From positions 1-50,505 of the forward strand of contig CACXJZ010000016.1 of NCBI GenBank assembly GCA_902768105.1: a stretch of 50,505 bases of DNA. The letters are read 5' to 3'. This DNA comes from an uncultured Prevotellaceae bacterium (GTDB lineage: Bacteria > Bacteroidota > Bacteroidia > Bacteroidales > Bacteroidaceae). Shown one piece after another: positions 44,009 to 50,505 of this stretch. A program made the translations under genes and the position numbers. Below the pieces are notes generated by a model, which was not told where the DNA came from, did no database searches, and worked only from the letters and a program-made list of their open reading frames with translations. The stretch's first letter is position 1. Each line of letters starts with the position of its first letter.

Positions 44009-45202
44009 ATGAAGAAGCTAATCACATTAACGCTTCTCTTACTGACAATAACACCGTGCTTGAGGGCTCAAAAGAAAGAGATCGCTCAAGCACGGTCTTA
44101 TATCAAGAGTGGCAAGAACCTTGAGAAGGCGGAGCAACTGATGGCTGGTCTGCTCGAGAAGGACTCCGTAAACATGGAGAATCCCAAGATTCACGTGCTG
44201 CTCTACCAAGCCGTACATCGCCAGTATGAAATAGGTAACGAAAAGCTTTACCTGGGCGAGAAGTACGACACCGCCACACTTTTCAATCTTACACGCCGCA
44301 TGTTCGAGATTTGCGAGCGCTTCGACAGCATCGATGCACGTCCGGACCGCAAGGGTAGGGTGCGCCCAGAGTACAGGGAGAATCACGCCGAGGAGCTTGA
44401 CATCATCCGCCGTAACCTCTACCTGGGCGGACGGTTCTGCATGAACCGCAACCAGTTTGCACGCGCCTACGAGTTCTTTGAAGCCTATCTCGACTGCGCA
44501 CGCCAGCCGCTCTTCACGGACTATCACTATGCCGAGCGCGACACGCTGATGAAGCACGTGGCTTACTGGGCGGGCTACGCCGGACTGAAGGAAGCCCAGC
44601 CGCAGCACATCCTGAAGTATGCCGACCTGGCCCTCAGCGACACGGCGACGGCAGCCTACACGCTCCAGTACATGGCCGAGGCCTACAACATGCTGGGCAA
44701 CGACTCGCTCTACCTGCAGACCATCCGCCGCGGCTTCAGCGAGTACATGGACAACGTCTATTTCTATCCCCGCCTGATGGACTTCTACAACAGTCGCCAG
44801 CAGTACGACGAAGCACTCGAAGCTTCCGAGCAGGCGCTTGCCCACGCCCCCTACAGCGAGCTGTTCCTCTTCGGCAAGTCCACCGTCCTCCTCAACATGG
44901 GCAACAACAAGGAGAGCCTGGAGGTCAGCCGACAGATTATCGGTATTAATAATATGTTTGCCGAGCCTTACTTCAACGCCGCCACAGCCATCCTCAACCA
45001 GATACTGCCGCTGGAGCGCAACGCGCTGACCAACAAGGTAGCCATCCGCCAGCTCTACAGTCAGGCGCGCCCCTACATGGAGCGTTACCGCAAACTCGCA
45101 CCCCGTCAGCAGGACAAGTGGGCGCCTGCGCTCTACAAGATTTATCTCAACCTGAACCTCGGCAAACAGTTCGACGAGATAGACAAATTACTAAAAAAAT
45201 AA
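44009..45202 (+). CDS. Secreted TPR-like repeat protein (second of a related pair)
   Basis: The 397-residue protein has a signal peptide (MKKLITLTLLLLTITPCLRA, cleaved before QK) and helical repeats, including FLFGKSTVLLNMGNNKESLE and PYMERYRKLAPRQQDKWAPA near the end. It starts 9 bp after the first TPR-like gene and shares its middle segment, so the pair looks like an old tandem duplication. Periplasmic location is inferred; function is unknown. Confidence 0.8.
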   Translation: MKKLITLTLLLLTITPCLRAQKKEIAQARSYIKSGKNLEKAEQLMAGLLEKDSVNMENPKIHVLLYQAVHRQYEIGNEKLYLGEKYDTATLFNLTRRMFEICERFDSIDARPDRKGRVRPEYRENHAEELDIIRRNLYLGGRFCMNRNQFARAYEFFEAYLDCARQPLFTDYHYAERDTLMKHVAYWAGYAGLKEAQPQHILKYADLALSDTATAAYTLQYMAEAYNMLGNDSLYLQTIRRGFSEYMDNVYFYPRLMDFYNSRQQYDEALEASEQALAHAPYSELFLFGKSTVLLNMGNNKESLEVSRQIIGINNMFAEPYFNAATAILNQILPLERNALTNKVAIRQLYSQARPYMERYRKLAPRQQDKWAPALYKIYLNLNLGKQFDEIDKLLKK

Positions 45203-45243
45203 AAAATCTTCCGACATTAGCATTATTTTCCAGAACATTTTAC

Positions 45244-45251
45244 TAACTTTG
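45244..45251 (+). promoter_or_regulatory. Probable -7 element of the phosphohexomutase promoter
   Basis: TAACTTTG fits TAnnTTTG about 35 nt before the ATG. No exact TTTG lies at the -33 distance. Confidence 0.45.
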
Positions 45252-45285
45252 TAAAATAAATTTACGCTAATCTAAATTTGCAATT

Positions 45286-47031
45286 ATGGAAAATAACGCT
45301 CAACTCATTGCTCAGTGCGAGGCACGGGCAAAAGAATGGCTCTCTCCGGCCTTTGACAAGGAGACACGCGACGAAGTACAGGCAATGCTTGACAACCCCG
45401 ACAAAGGCTTGCTCATCGACGCTTTCTACCGCGATCTGGAGTTTGGTACGGGCGGACTGCGCGGCATCATGGGTGCCGGTACCAACCGCATGAACAAGTA
45501 CATCGTAGGCATGGCCACACAGGGCTTCGCCAACTACATCCTCAAGGCATTCCCCGGCAAGCAATGCTCGGTAGTAGTAGGTCACGACTGTCGTAACAAC
45601 GGCCGCATGTTTGCCGAGTCAGTAGCCGACATCTTCTCGGCTAACGGCATCAAGGTCTATCTCTTCGAGAGCCTGCGTCCCACACCCGAGATTTCGTATG
45701 CCATCCGTCACCTGGGCTGTCAGGCTGGTGTCAACGTCACCGCCTCTCATAACCCCCGCGAGTATAACGGCTACAAGGCTTACTGGGATGACGGTGCTCA
45801 GGTGTTGGCTCCCCACGATGTAGGCATCATCGCCGAGGTCGAGAAGGTTAAGATCAGCGACGTGAAGTTCGAGGGCAACAAGGAGCTCATCATCCCCATC
45901 GGCGGTGAGATGGACTGGGACTACATTCAGGCTGTCAAGGAGGCTATGGTTGACCAGGACGTCATCCTGCGCCAGAAGGACCTCAACATCGTCTATTCAC
46001 CCATGCACGGCACAGGTCGCGTCATCATCCCGATGGCCCTGCGCTCATGGGGCTTCCAGAACATCCACGTGGTGCCCGAGCAGATGATTATCGACGGCAA
46101 CTTCCCGACGGTGGTTTCTCCGAACCCCGAGAATGCCGAGGCTATGACCTTGGGCATGAAGCTCGGTACGAAGCTCAACGCCGACCTGGTCATCGCTTCC
46201 GACCCCGATGCTGACCGTCTGGCCATCGTCTGCCGCAACTCGAAGGGAGAGTGGGAGATACTCAACGGTAACCAGACCTGCATGATGTTCTCGTGGTACA
46301 TCATCGCCAACAAGAAGAAGCTCGGCCAGCTCAAAGGCAACGAGTTCCTCGTGAAGACCATCGTTACCACCGAGGTCATTGCCGAGATAGCCAAGAAGAA
46401 CCAGGTGGAGTACAAGGACTGCTACACCGGCTTCAAGTGGATTGCCAACGAGATTCGCGTCAACGAAGGCGTGAAGAAGTACATCGGCGGCGGCGAGGAG
46501 AGCTTCGGATTCCTGCCGTACGACAAGGTGCGCGACAAGGACTCCCCCGCAAGCATCTGCCTCATTTGTGAGATTGCTGCATGGGCACGCGACAACGGCA
46601 TGACGCTCTACGACCTGCTCATGAACATCTACAAGGAGTACGGCTTCTCACGCGAGTTCACCGTCAACGTGGTTCGTCCCGGCAAGACCGGTGCCGACGA
46701 GATTAAGCAGATGATGACCGACTTCCGCGCCAACCCGCCGAAGGACCTGGGCGGTTCGACCATCTGCCTGGCTAAGGATTTTCAGAGCCTCGAGGCCAAG
46801 AAGGCCGACGGCAGCGTCGAGAAGATTGACATGCCCGCCACGTCCAACGTGCTCCAGTGGTTCTGCACCGACGGCACGAAGGTCAGCGTTCGTCCTTCAG
46901 GCACCGAGCCGAAGATTAAGTTCTACATCGAGGTGAAGGATCCGTCGTTCCAGGGAGCAGCCGACTACGAGCGTTGCATGAAGGCCGCCGACGCCAAAAT
47001 CGAGGCCATCAAAGCATCTCTGAAACTCTAA
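45286..47031 (+). CDS. Phosphoglucomutase/phosphomannomutase, alpha-D-phosphohexomutase family
   Basis: The 581-residue enzyme interconverts hexose 1- and 6-phosphates. The four family motifs are present: phosphoserine loop TASHNPREYNGYK, metal loop SDPDADRLA, sugar loop GGEESFGFLPYDKVRDKDSP and phosphate-binding RPSGTEPKIKFY. The length and layout fit the PGM2/PMM2-like long subgroup common in Bacteroidetes; glucose versus mannose preference is not decided by these motifs. A terminator follows the stop. Confidence 0.93.
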   Translation: MENNAQLIAQCEARAKEWLSPAFDKETRDEVQAMLDNPDKGLLIDAFYRDLEFGTGGLRGIMGAGTNRMNKYIVGMATQGFANYILKAFPGKQCSVVVGHDCRNNGRMFAESVADIFSANGIKVYLFESLRPTPEISYAIRHLGCQAGVNVTASHNPREYNGYKAYWDDGAQVLAPHDVGIIAEVEKVKISDVKFEGNKELIIPIGGEMDWDYIQAVKEAMVDQDVILRQKDLNIVYSPMHGTGRVIIPMALRSWGFQNIHVVPEQMIIDGNFPTVVSPNPENAEAMTLGMKLGTKLNADLVIASDPDADRLAIVCRNSKGEWEILNGNQTCMMFSWYIIANKKKLGQLKGNEFLVKTIVTTEVIAEIAKKNQVEYKDCYTGFKWIANEIRVNEGVKKYIGGGEESFGFLPYDKVRDKDSPASICLICEIAAWARDNGMTLYDLLMNIYKEYGFSREFTVNVVRPGKTGADEIKQMMTDFRANPPKDLGGSTICLAKDFQSLEAKKADGSVEKIDMPATSNVLQWFCTDGTKVSVRPSGTEPKIKFYIEVKDPSFQGAADYERCMKAADAKIEAIKASLKL

Positions 47032-47052
47032 ATAATTAAAGTCATTGTTCGT

Positions 47053-47090
47053 ACGAGGGGGCAGACGCGTTGTTTTCCCCCTCGTTTTTT
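47053..47090 (+). terminator. Rho-independent terminator of the phosphohexomutase gene
   Basis: ACGAGGGGG (47053-47061) pairs with CCCCCTCGT (47077-47085) and continues into a T tract to 47090. Confidence 0.9.
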
Positions 47091-47139
47091 GCCAAAAACG
47101 CACTATTTTCAGAAAATTTGAAAAATATTCCACAAAATA

Positions 47140-47171
47140 TTTGCACGTCTCAAAGAAAAGCATTACCTTTG
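47140..47171 (+). promoter_or_regulatory. Promoter of the tRNA cluster
   Basis: TTTG at 47140-47143, a 20-nt spacer and TACCTTTG at 47164-47171 match the consensus about 42 nt before tRNA-Ser. Confidence 0.75.
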
Positions 47172-47212
47172 CACCGCATTTGAGAGAAGATGCTACGGTA
47201 ACATACCGGGAA

Positions 47213-47299
47213 GGAAGTTTGGGTGAGTGGCTGAAACCAGCAGTTTGCTAAACTGCCGTGCGGGTTACCGTACCGGGGGTTCGAATCCCCCAGCTTCCG
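47213..47299 (+). tRNA. tRNA-Ser (anticodon GCT)
   Basis: A 7-bp acceptor (GGAAGTT with AGCTTCC), discriminator G, a long variable arm of the class II type and a T arm GGGGGTTCGAATCCCCC. The anticodon stem GCAGT/ACTGC encloses TTGCTAA with GCT at 47247-47249, reading AGC/AGU. CCA is not encoded. First of three clustered tRNAs. Confidence 0.95.
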
Positions 47300-47337
47300 C
47301 TTGACTTCAAAATTGCGAGCTAAAATTCGAGCTAACT

Positions 47338-47409
47338 GGTCGGTTCATCTAACGGTTAGGATACAAGATTCTCAATCTTGGCATAAGGGTTCGATTCCCT
47401 TACCGACTA
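47338..47409 (+). tRNA. tRNA-Glu (anticodon CTC)
   Basis: Acceptor GGTCGGT with ACCGACT (G1-U72 wobble), discriminator A, D loop with GGTT, anticodon loop TTCTCAA with CTC at 47371-47373 and T arm AAGGGTTCGATTCCCTT. It reads GAG. CCA is not encoded. Confidence 0.95.
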
Positions 47410-47417
47410 CAAACGTT

Positions 47418-47490
47418 GCACCCGTAGCTCAGTTGGTAGAGCACCTGACTCTTAATCAGGGTGTCCAGGGTTCGAACCCCTGCGGGTGTA
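47418..47490 (+). tRNA. tRNA-Lys (anticodon CTT)
   Basis: Acceptor GCACCCG with CGGGTGT (G1-U72 wobble), U8, D arm GCTC/GAGC, anticodon loop CTCTTAA with CTT at 47451-47453 and T arm CAGGGTTCGAACCCCTG. Discriminator A, no encoded CCA. It reads AAG. The 3' end faces a broken integrase gene, a usual place for an attachment site, but no second copy of its 3' end is in the window. Confidence 0.95.
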
Positions 47491-47499
47491 CAAAGCAGG

Positions 47500-47539
47500 T
47501 CGGAAAGATGTTTTGAACAATCTTTCCGATTTTTGTTTT
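47500..47539 (+). terminator. Rho-independent terminator of the tRNA operon
   Basis: TCGGAAAGAT (47500-47509) pairs perfectly with ATCTTTCCGA (47520-47529), followed by TTTTTGTTTT. It closes the tRNA transcript. Confidence 0.9.
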
Positions 47540-47616
47540 AAACAACGGGAAATCTCCCAAAACACCTGTTATTATCGGCATTTCCGAAGATAGCTAATAA
47601 AAAAAACGACATTGGT

Positions 47617-47656
47617 AATCATTAGCAATCACGGACAATCACGTACAATCATTCAT
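47617..47656. repeat. Four direct repeats with exact 10-bp period upstream of the integrase remnant
   Basis: Units AATCATTAGC, AATCACGGAC, AATCACGTAC and AATCATTCAT follow each other without gaps. The spacing is one helical turn. Nearby, GTGTTACC occurs at 47664-47671 and 47696-47703, with GGTTACC at 47676-47682. Such arrays beside recombinase genes can be arm-type binding sites; that is inference. Confidence 0.65.
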
Positions 47657-47741
47657 AGCTTTTGTGTTACCACGGGGTTACCTCGTCAAGAGGGTGTGTT
47701 ACCAAATTAGTTAAAGTTTGTATAATTAACAGAAGTTTACA

Positions 47742-48179
47742 ATGAGAATTCCAAATTTAACGTTTGTTTATGACCGAAAAGGTCAGGCAACAAAAGACAG
47801 GCCGGCTGTGGTCGAGTTACGAATATCAGAAGGCCGTATGAGAAAGTACATCTCCACAGGTTTGAATCTATTGCCGAAGGAGTGAAAGAATGGTTCGGTG
47901 GTATGCCGAACAGACTGGAAAGAGCTGAACGATATGCTGCAGCTCATGAAGCGCAGATGCTCCGAGGTCATTATTGACATGATGAACGAGGGCAAGTTAG
48001 ATATTGGCGCAATACCTGGATTGCTCAAGGACAGGATGGTGCAGGACAAGACCTTCTTGGACTACGCGAGGTCGGTAGCCGAGGTTAGGTACAGGAAGCT
48101 GACGGACAGGTCTATCAAGCACTACGAGCAGTTCTTCCGCTACATGGAGGAATGGAAAGGTATTGTCTATTTCGCTGAC
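47742..48179 (+). pseudogene. Truncated tyrosine recombinase (phage/ICE integrase) with nonsense codon
   Basis: The ATG opens a typical Bacteroidetes integrase N-terminus (MRIPNLTFVYDRKGQATKDR, then VELRISEGRMRKYISTGLN: the Arm-DNA-binding domain). It is stopped by TGA at 47883-47885, where LLPKE is followed, in the same frame, by KNGSVVCRTDWKEL. The expected Trp (TGG) has mutated to stop. The frame continues through the SAM-like core-binding start (FLDYARSVAEVRYRKLTDRS) to about EWKGIVYFA and then breaks into unrelated sequence at about 48180. The whole catalytic domain (R-H-R-Y) is missing. It follows a tRNA-Lys gene, the usual insertion site of such elements. Confidence 0.85.
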
Positions 48180-48180
48180 G

Positions 48181-48300
48181 GCTATTCTTCATACCTATGC
48201 GGACGTAGCAGGGATAAGTGAAGATGATGCCATGAGCATTGCCGGAGCTTTTGGTGGTGGTATGGGAAACATGGAAGGAACCTGTGGAGCACTCGTTGGC
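48181..48300 (+). pseudogene. Internal fragment of a C_GCAxxG_C_C-family protein
   Basis: In the frame of 48181, forty codons read AILHTYADVAGISEDDAMSI and then AGAFGGGMGNMEGTCGALVG. The block FGGGMGNMEGTCGALVG is the hallmark of the small C_GCAxxG_C_C redox family. Both the N-terminal Cys part and the C-terminal half are missing. The left end is joined to the integrase remnant and the right end to a TauE/SafE fragment on the other strand. Confidence 0.7.
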
Positions 48301-48376
48301 CGAATCCCGTGGTCCGCTGCACGAAACTGGCCCCGATGCTCAGTAGGAATATGGCAATAACGATGCTGCTCATCAT
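48299..48376 (-). pseudogene. N-terminal fragment of a TauE/SafE (TSUP) permease
   Basis: From the ATG at 48376, 26 codons read MMSSIVIAIFLLSIGASFVQ RTTGFG, a typical first membrane helix and the QRxTGFG turn of the sulfite-exporter family. After codon 26 the sequence becomes unrelated. The native upstream region seems kept, including TACTTTTG on the minus strand (48398-48405). Confidence 0.65.
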
Positions 48377-48397
48377 AAACTATCATAAAAGTGGGTG

Positions 48398-48435
48398 CAA
48401 AAGTAACGAAAATCCACCGATAATCACTATCTTTG
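48398..48435. promoter_or_regulatory. Divergent -7 elements for the TauE/SafE remnant and the decarboxylase
   Basis: The minus strand has TACTTTTG (48398-48405) before the permease fragment, and the plus strand has TATCTTTG (48428-48435) before the decarboxylase. Neither has an exact TTTG at -33. Confidence 0.5.
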
Positions 48436-48469
48436 CAATTAAAATTTGCGAAAACAGGTTATAGAACTA

Positions 48470-49675
48470 ATGAAACAGCGACATATGAAACAAGAAGAAT
48501 TATTTGATGAAAGCATGAAAAAGGTCACCTCAGGATACCCCAAACTGGATGAATGGGTGACCATATGGCGTGAAACGCTACCGAAGTATTTCGGATATCC
48601 TTTTAACGAGGTCTCGCCGCTACGCGACTTTTATGAGTGGTACTATGCTGCCGGAATTAACCTGATGAACCTGAATAATGCCGGCGACCCGTTTACCGAC
48701 ACACCTTGGGAGGTGTCGTCACAAGTGTTCGAACGCGAGGTCATAGAGTTTTTCGCACCCCTCTACGACTTCGACGACGACAACAGGTGGGGACTAATTA
48801 CCCATAGCGGCTCCGACGGCAACAACCACGGCATCTACTTTGGTGCCAACTACCTGAAGCATAAGACTGGACAAGCCCCCATACTCTATGTGAGCGACGA
48901 GGCCCACTACTCGAACATGCGACTGGCTCACCTGCAGAACCTTGAGACGCGACTGGTGAAGAGTGACACCATGGGGCGCATGATACCCGAGGAACTGGAA
49001 CAGCAGCTCGACACCTCGCGGCCGGCACTTGTTGTCTATGCCATGGGCTCGACTTTCAAGGGTGCCATCGACGACATGCCAGCACTGAACGCCGTGCTCC
49101 GCCGTCACCCCGAACTGCCTGCCGTCTATCGCCACGTAGATGCTGCGCTCTTTGGCGGCTACCTGCCGTTTACAGAGCACCGCCACCTGGTGAGCAGCAA
49201 GAAGATGGGCTTTGAGTCGATTGCCGTCAGCGGCCATAAGTTCTTCGGTATCGACTCACCGTGCGGACTCTTCATCTGCACACGTGAGGTATATGACAAC
49301 CAGTCAGACTTCGACGTACCTTATCTGAACAAGAACATGCGCATGATCAACTGTTCGCGCGACCCCATCCAGCCACTCAAATACTGGTGGGTTGTCCAGA
49401 AAGTAGGTGCCGAAGGGTGGACGCGTCAGGCCCGTCGCATCATGGAGCTGACGGCCTACCTGAAGCAGCAGCTCGACAAAGCAGGCTATCCCTCATGGGT
49501 AAACGAATATAGCAACACGGTATTTATGCGATGCCCATCGCCGGAACTGGCGCACAAGTACCAGTTGGCGCAGAACGAGGACGCACGCTTCGGCGGCAAA
49601 CTGGCCCACGTGGTGGTGATGCAGCACTTCACCGAAGAGGCGATTGATGCCTTCGTGGCCGAACTATGCTCGTAA
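48470..49675 (+). CDS. PLP-dependent decarboxylase, histidine decarboxylase-like
   Basis: The protein (401 residues) is a fold-type I, group II decarboxylase. The PLP lysine lies in SIAVSGHKFFGIDSPCGLF. The cofactor-stacking His lies in SDEAHYSNMRLA and the pyridine-binding Asp in YRHVDAALFGGYLP. The pattern with NNAGDPF and GLITHSGSDGNNHG resembles the PLP-type histidine decarboxylases of Gram-negative bacteria, which make histamine. Assignment of the substrate to histidine is likely but not proved from sequence. An upstream TTG (48446) opens the frame, but the ATG at 48470 is the better start. A broken HAD gene follows 22 bp later. Confidence 0.82.
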   Translation: MKQRHMKQEELFDESMKKVTSGYPKLDEWVTIWRETLPKYFGYPFNEVSPLRDFYEWYYAAGINLMNLNNAGDPFTDTPWEVSSQVFEREVIEFFAPLYDFDDDNRWGLITHSGSDGNNHGIYFGANYLKHKTGQAPILYVSDEAHYSNMRLAHLQNLETRLVKSDTMGRMIPEELEQQLDTSRPALVVYAMGSTFKGAIDDMPALNAVLRRHPELPAVYRHVDAALFGGYLPFTEHRHLVSSKKMGFESIAVSGHKFFGIDSPCGLFICTREVYDNQSDFDVPYLNKNMRMINCSRDPIQPLKYWWVVQKVGAEGWTRQARRIMELTAYLKQQLDKAGYPSWVNEYSNTVFMRCPSPELAHKYQLAQNEDARFGGKLAHVVVMQHFTEEAIDAFVAELCS

Positions 49676-49697
49676 TCAAGGCAAGGAGAAACTGAAG

Positions 49698-50131
49698 ATG
49701 GAGGGGTTTGAAGATAAACAGAACAGAGGGCTGATCATATTCGACTTTGACGGGACGCTGGGCGACACCAGACGGAACATCGTAACCACCATGCAGATGG
49801 CCATCAAGGAGATGCAACTGCCAGAACGTTCTGAGGCAGAGTGTGCTTCTACTATAGGTTTGCCATTGGCTGGATGCTTTAGGACACTGTTCCCTGATAT
49901 TCAGGAAGAACTCATCCCCCAATGTGCAGAGACCTACCGTAGGATATTCAACGAGAATCTGCAGAAGATTACGCCTGAGGCTTTTCCTGGTGTTGTCAAG
50001 ACCTTGAAAACCCTGAAGGAACATGGCTTTGCTTTTACTATCGCTTCCTCCCGTTCGCGCAATTCCCTCATGGAGCCGACTATATCATTGACAGAATGGA
50101 AGAACTAATTGACATTGCAGACAAGATATGA
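49698..50131 (+). pseudogene. HAD-family phosphatase disrupted by an internal deletion and frameshift
   Basis: The N-terminal part is a normal HAD phosphatase: motif I LIIFDFDGTLGDTRRNIVTT, a helical cap, and motif II FTIASSRSRNSLM. At about 50070-50076 the text jumps. In the original frame it ends in PTISLTEWKN and a TAA at 50106-50108. In another frame the same DNA reads GADYIIDRMEELIDIADKI, the expected C-terminus of this family, ending in TGA at 50129-50131. Motifs III (Lys) and IV (acidic pair) are missing, so roughly 80-90 residues have been lost together with the frame. The next gene's ATG overlaps the residual stop. Confidence 0.75.
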
Positions 50132-50505
50132 AGAAGATGAATAGACCTAATCCCAACGAGGCGTTTCCGAATCCGAACCTCCCAAGACTATGCTTCATCA
50201 AGAATGTGGTGAAGAATCCACGTATCATCATCGGCGATTACACCTACTATGATGATGTGGATGGCGCTGATCAGTTTGAGAAGCACGTCACGCATTTCTA
50301 CGACTTTATCGGCGACAAGCTGATTATCGGTAAGTTCTGTGCCATTGCCAAGGGCGTGGAGTTTGTCATGAACGGTGCCAATCACAGGATGGACTGCGCT
50401 ACCACTTATCCCTTTTATATCATGGGTGGCGACTGGGGAAGTGCCATTGCACCAGTGAAAGACGAATTGCCGCTGAAGGGAGATACCATCATTGGCAATG
50501 ATGTC
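50128..50505 (+). CDS. Vat/CatB-like xenobiotic O-acetyltransferase (partial)
   Basis: The frame is open from ATG 50128 to the window end (126 codons, no stop). It carries CFIKNVVKNPRIIIGDYTYY, FEKHVTHFYDFIGDKLIIG, KFCAIAKGVEFVMNGANHRM and TTYPFYIMGG. These are hallmarks of hexapeptide-repeat xenobiotic acetyltransferases (streptogramin A, Vat-type, and CatB-type). Such enzymes transfer acetyl from acetyl-CoA to a drug or other hydroxyl compound as trimers. Many chromosomal relatives have no known resistance role, and the substrate cannot be named without the rest. It is the last gene of a run with the decarboxylase and broken HAD gene. Confidence 0.85.
   Translation, partial: MKKMNRPNPNEAFPNPNLPRLCFIKNVVKNPRIIIGDYTYYDDVDGADQFEKHVTHFYDFIGDKLIIGKFCAIAKGVEFVMNGANHRMDCATTYPFYIMGGDWGSAIAPVKDELPLKGDTIIGNDV

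Noticed and set aside
48182-48376. A complete 64-codon gene on the minus strand
   Set aside because: Only the first 26 codons match a TauE/SafE permease; the rest is antisense to the C_GCAxxG fragment and meaningless.

Overview
This window is chromosomal DNA of a Bacteroidales bacterium, most likely Prevotellaceae or a close relative. Three things point there. The promoters follow the Bacteroidetes pattern (TTTG, 19-20 nt, TAnnTTTG, for example TACCTTTG or TATCTTTG). Start codons lie behind A/T-rich leaders without Shine-Dalgarno sequences. The gene families are typical of the group: a short RpoD without region 1.1, AddAB, DUF5686, a K+-dependent membrane pyrophosphatase, GYF_2/CD225 proteins and a beta-flower repeat protein. 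The coding DNA is moderately GC-rich. Most of the window is ordinary core genome.

Layout. 1-3.8 kb: the tail of an unidentified gene, two hairpins, an AlbA_2/Schlafen-type protein, an 87-bp tandem repeat that carries three promoters in front of a RelA-type (p)ppGpp synthetase, and a secreted 17-residue-repeat protein. 3.9-10 kb: pheT (with an apparent internal deletion), a YebC-family gene, a small lipoprotein, lepA and a Crp/Fnr regulator. 10-17 kb: hppA with an acidic partner gene (minus strand), rarA and a TRIC-family channel (plus), then prfA-pyrF (minus). 17-25 kb: ilvC behind a leader with possible RNA structure, a MaoC-like gene, and the minus-strand run M24 peptidase - C1 peptidase - recJ - recQ. 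25-31 kb: a patatin, a four-gene GYF/CD225/DUF2752 neighbourhood, then HAD - panB - MFS. 31-40 kb: DUF5686 - addA - addB (minus) and rpoD. 40-47 kb: gyrA, two related secreted TPR-like proteins and a phosphohexomutase.

47-50.5 kb is the accessory-looking part. Three tRNA genes (Ser-GCT, Glu-CTC, Lys-CTT) are followed by a terminator, a 10-bp iteron array and a broken tyrosine recombinase. The recombinase is fused to a 40-codon scrap of a C_GCAxxG_C_C protein, which is itself fused to the first 26 codons of a TauE/SafE permease on the other strand. This looks like the scar of an integrated element that was deleted. After it come an intact histidine-decarboxylase-like PLP enzyme, a HAD phosphatase broken by an internal deletion, and the start of a Vat/CatB-like acetyltransferase cut by the window edge.

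I found no complete new defence or mobile system. The observations most worth pursuing are the triplicated promoter repeat before relA and its relative before the HAD gene, the candidate pseudoknotted ilvC leader, the palindrome over the GYF/CD225 promoter, the cluster of gene-internal deletions (pheT, HAD, 48.2-48.3 kb), the iterons by the recombinase remnant, and several promoters placed so close to start codons that the mRNAs would be nearly leaderless.
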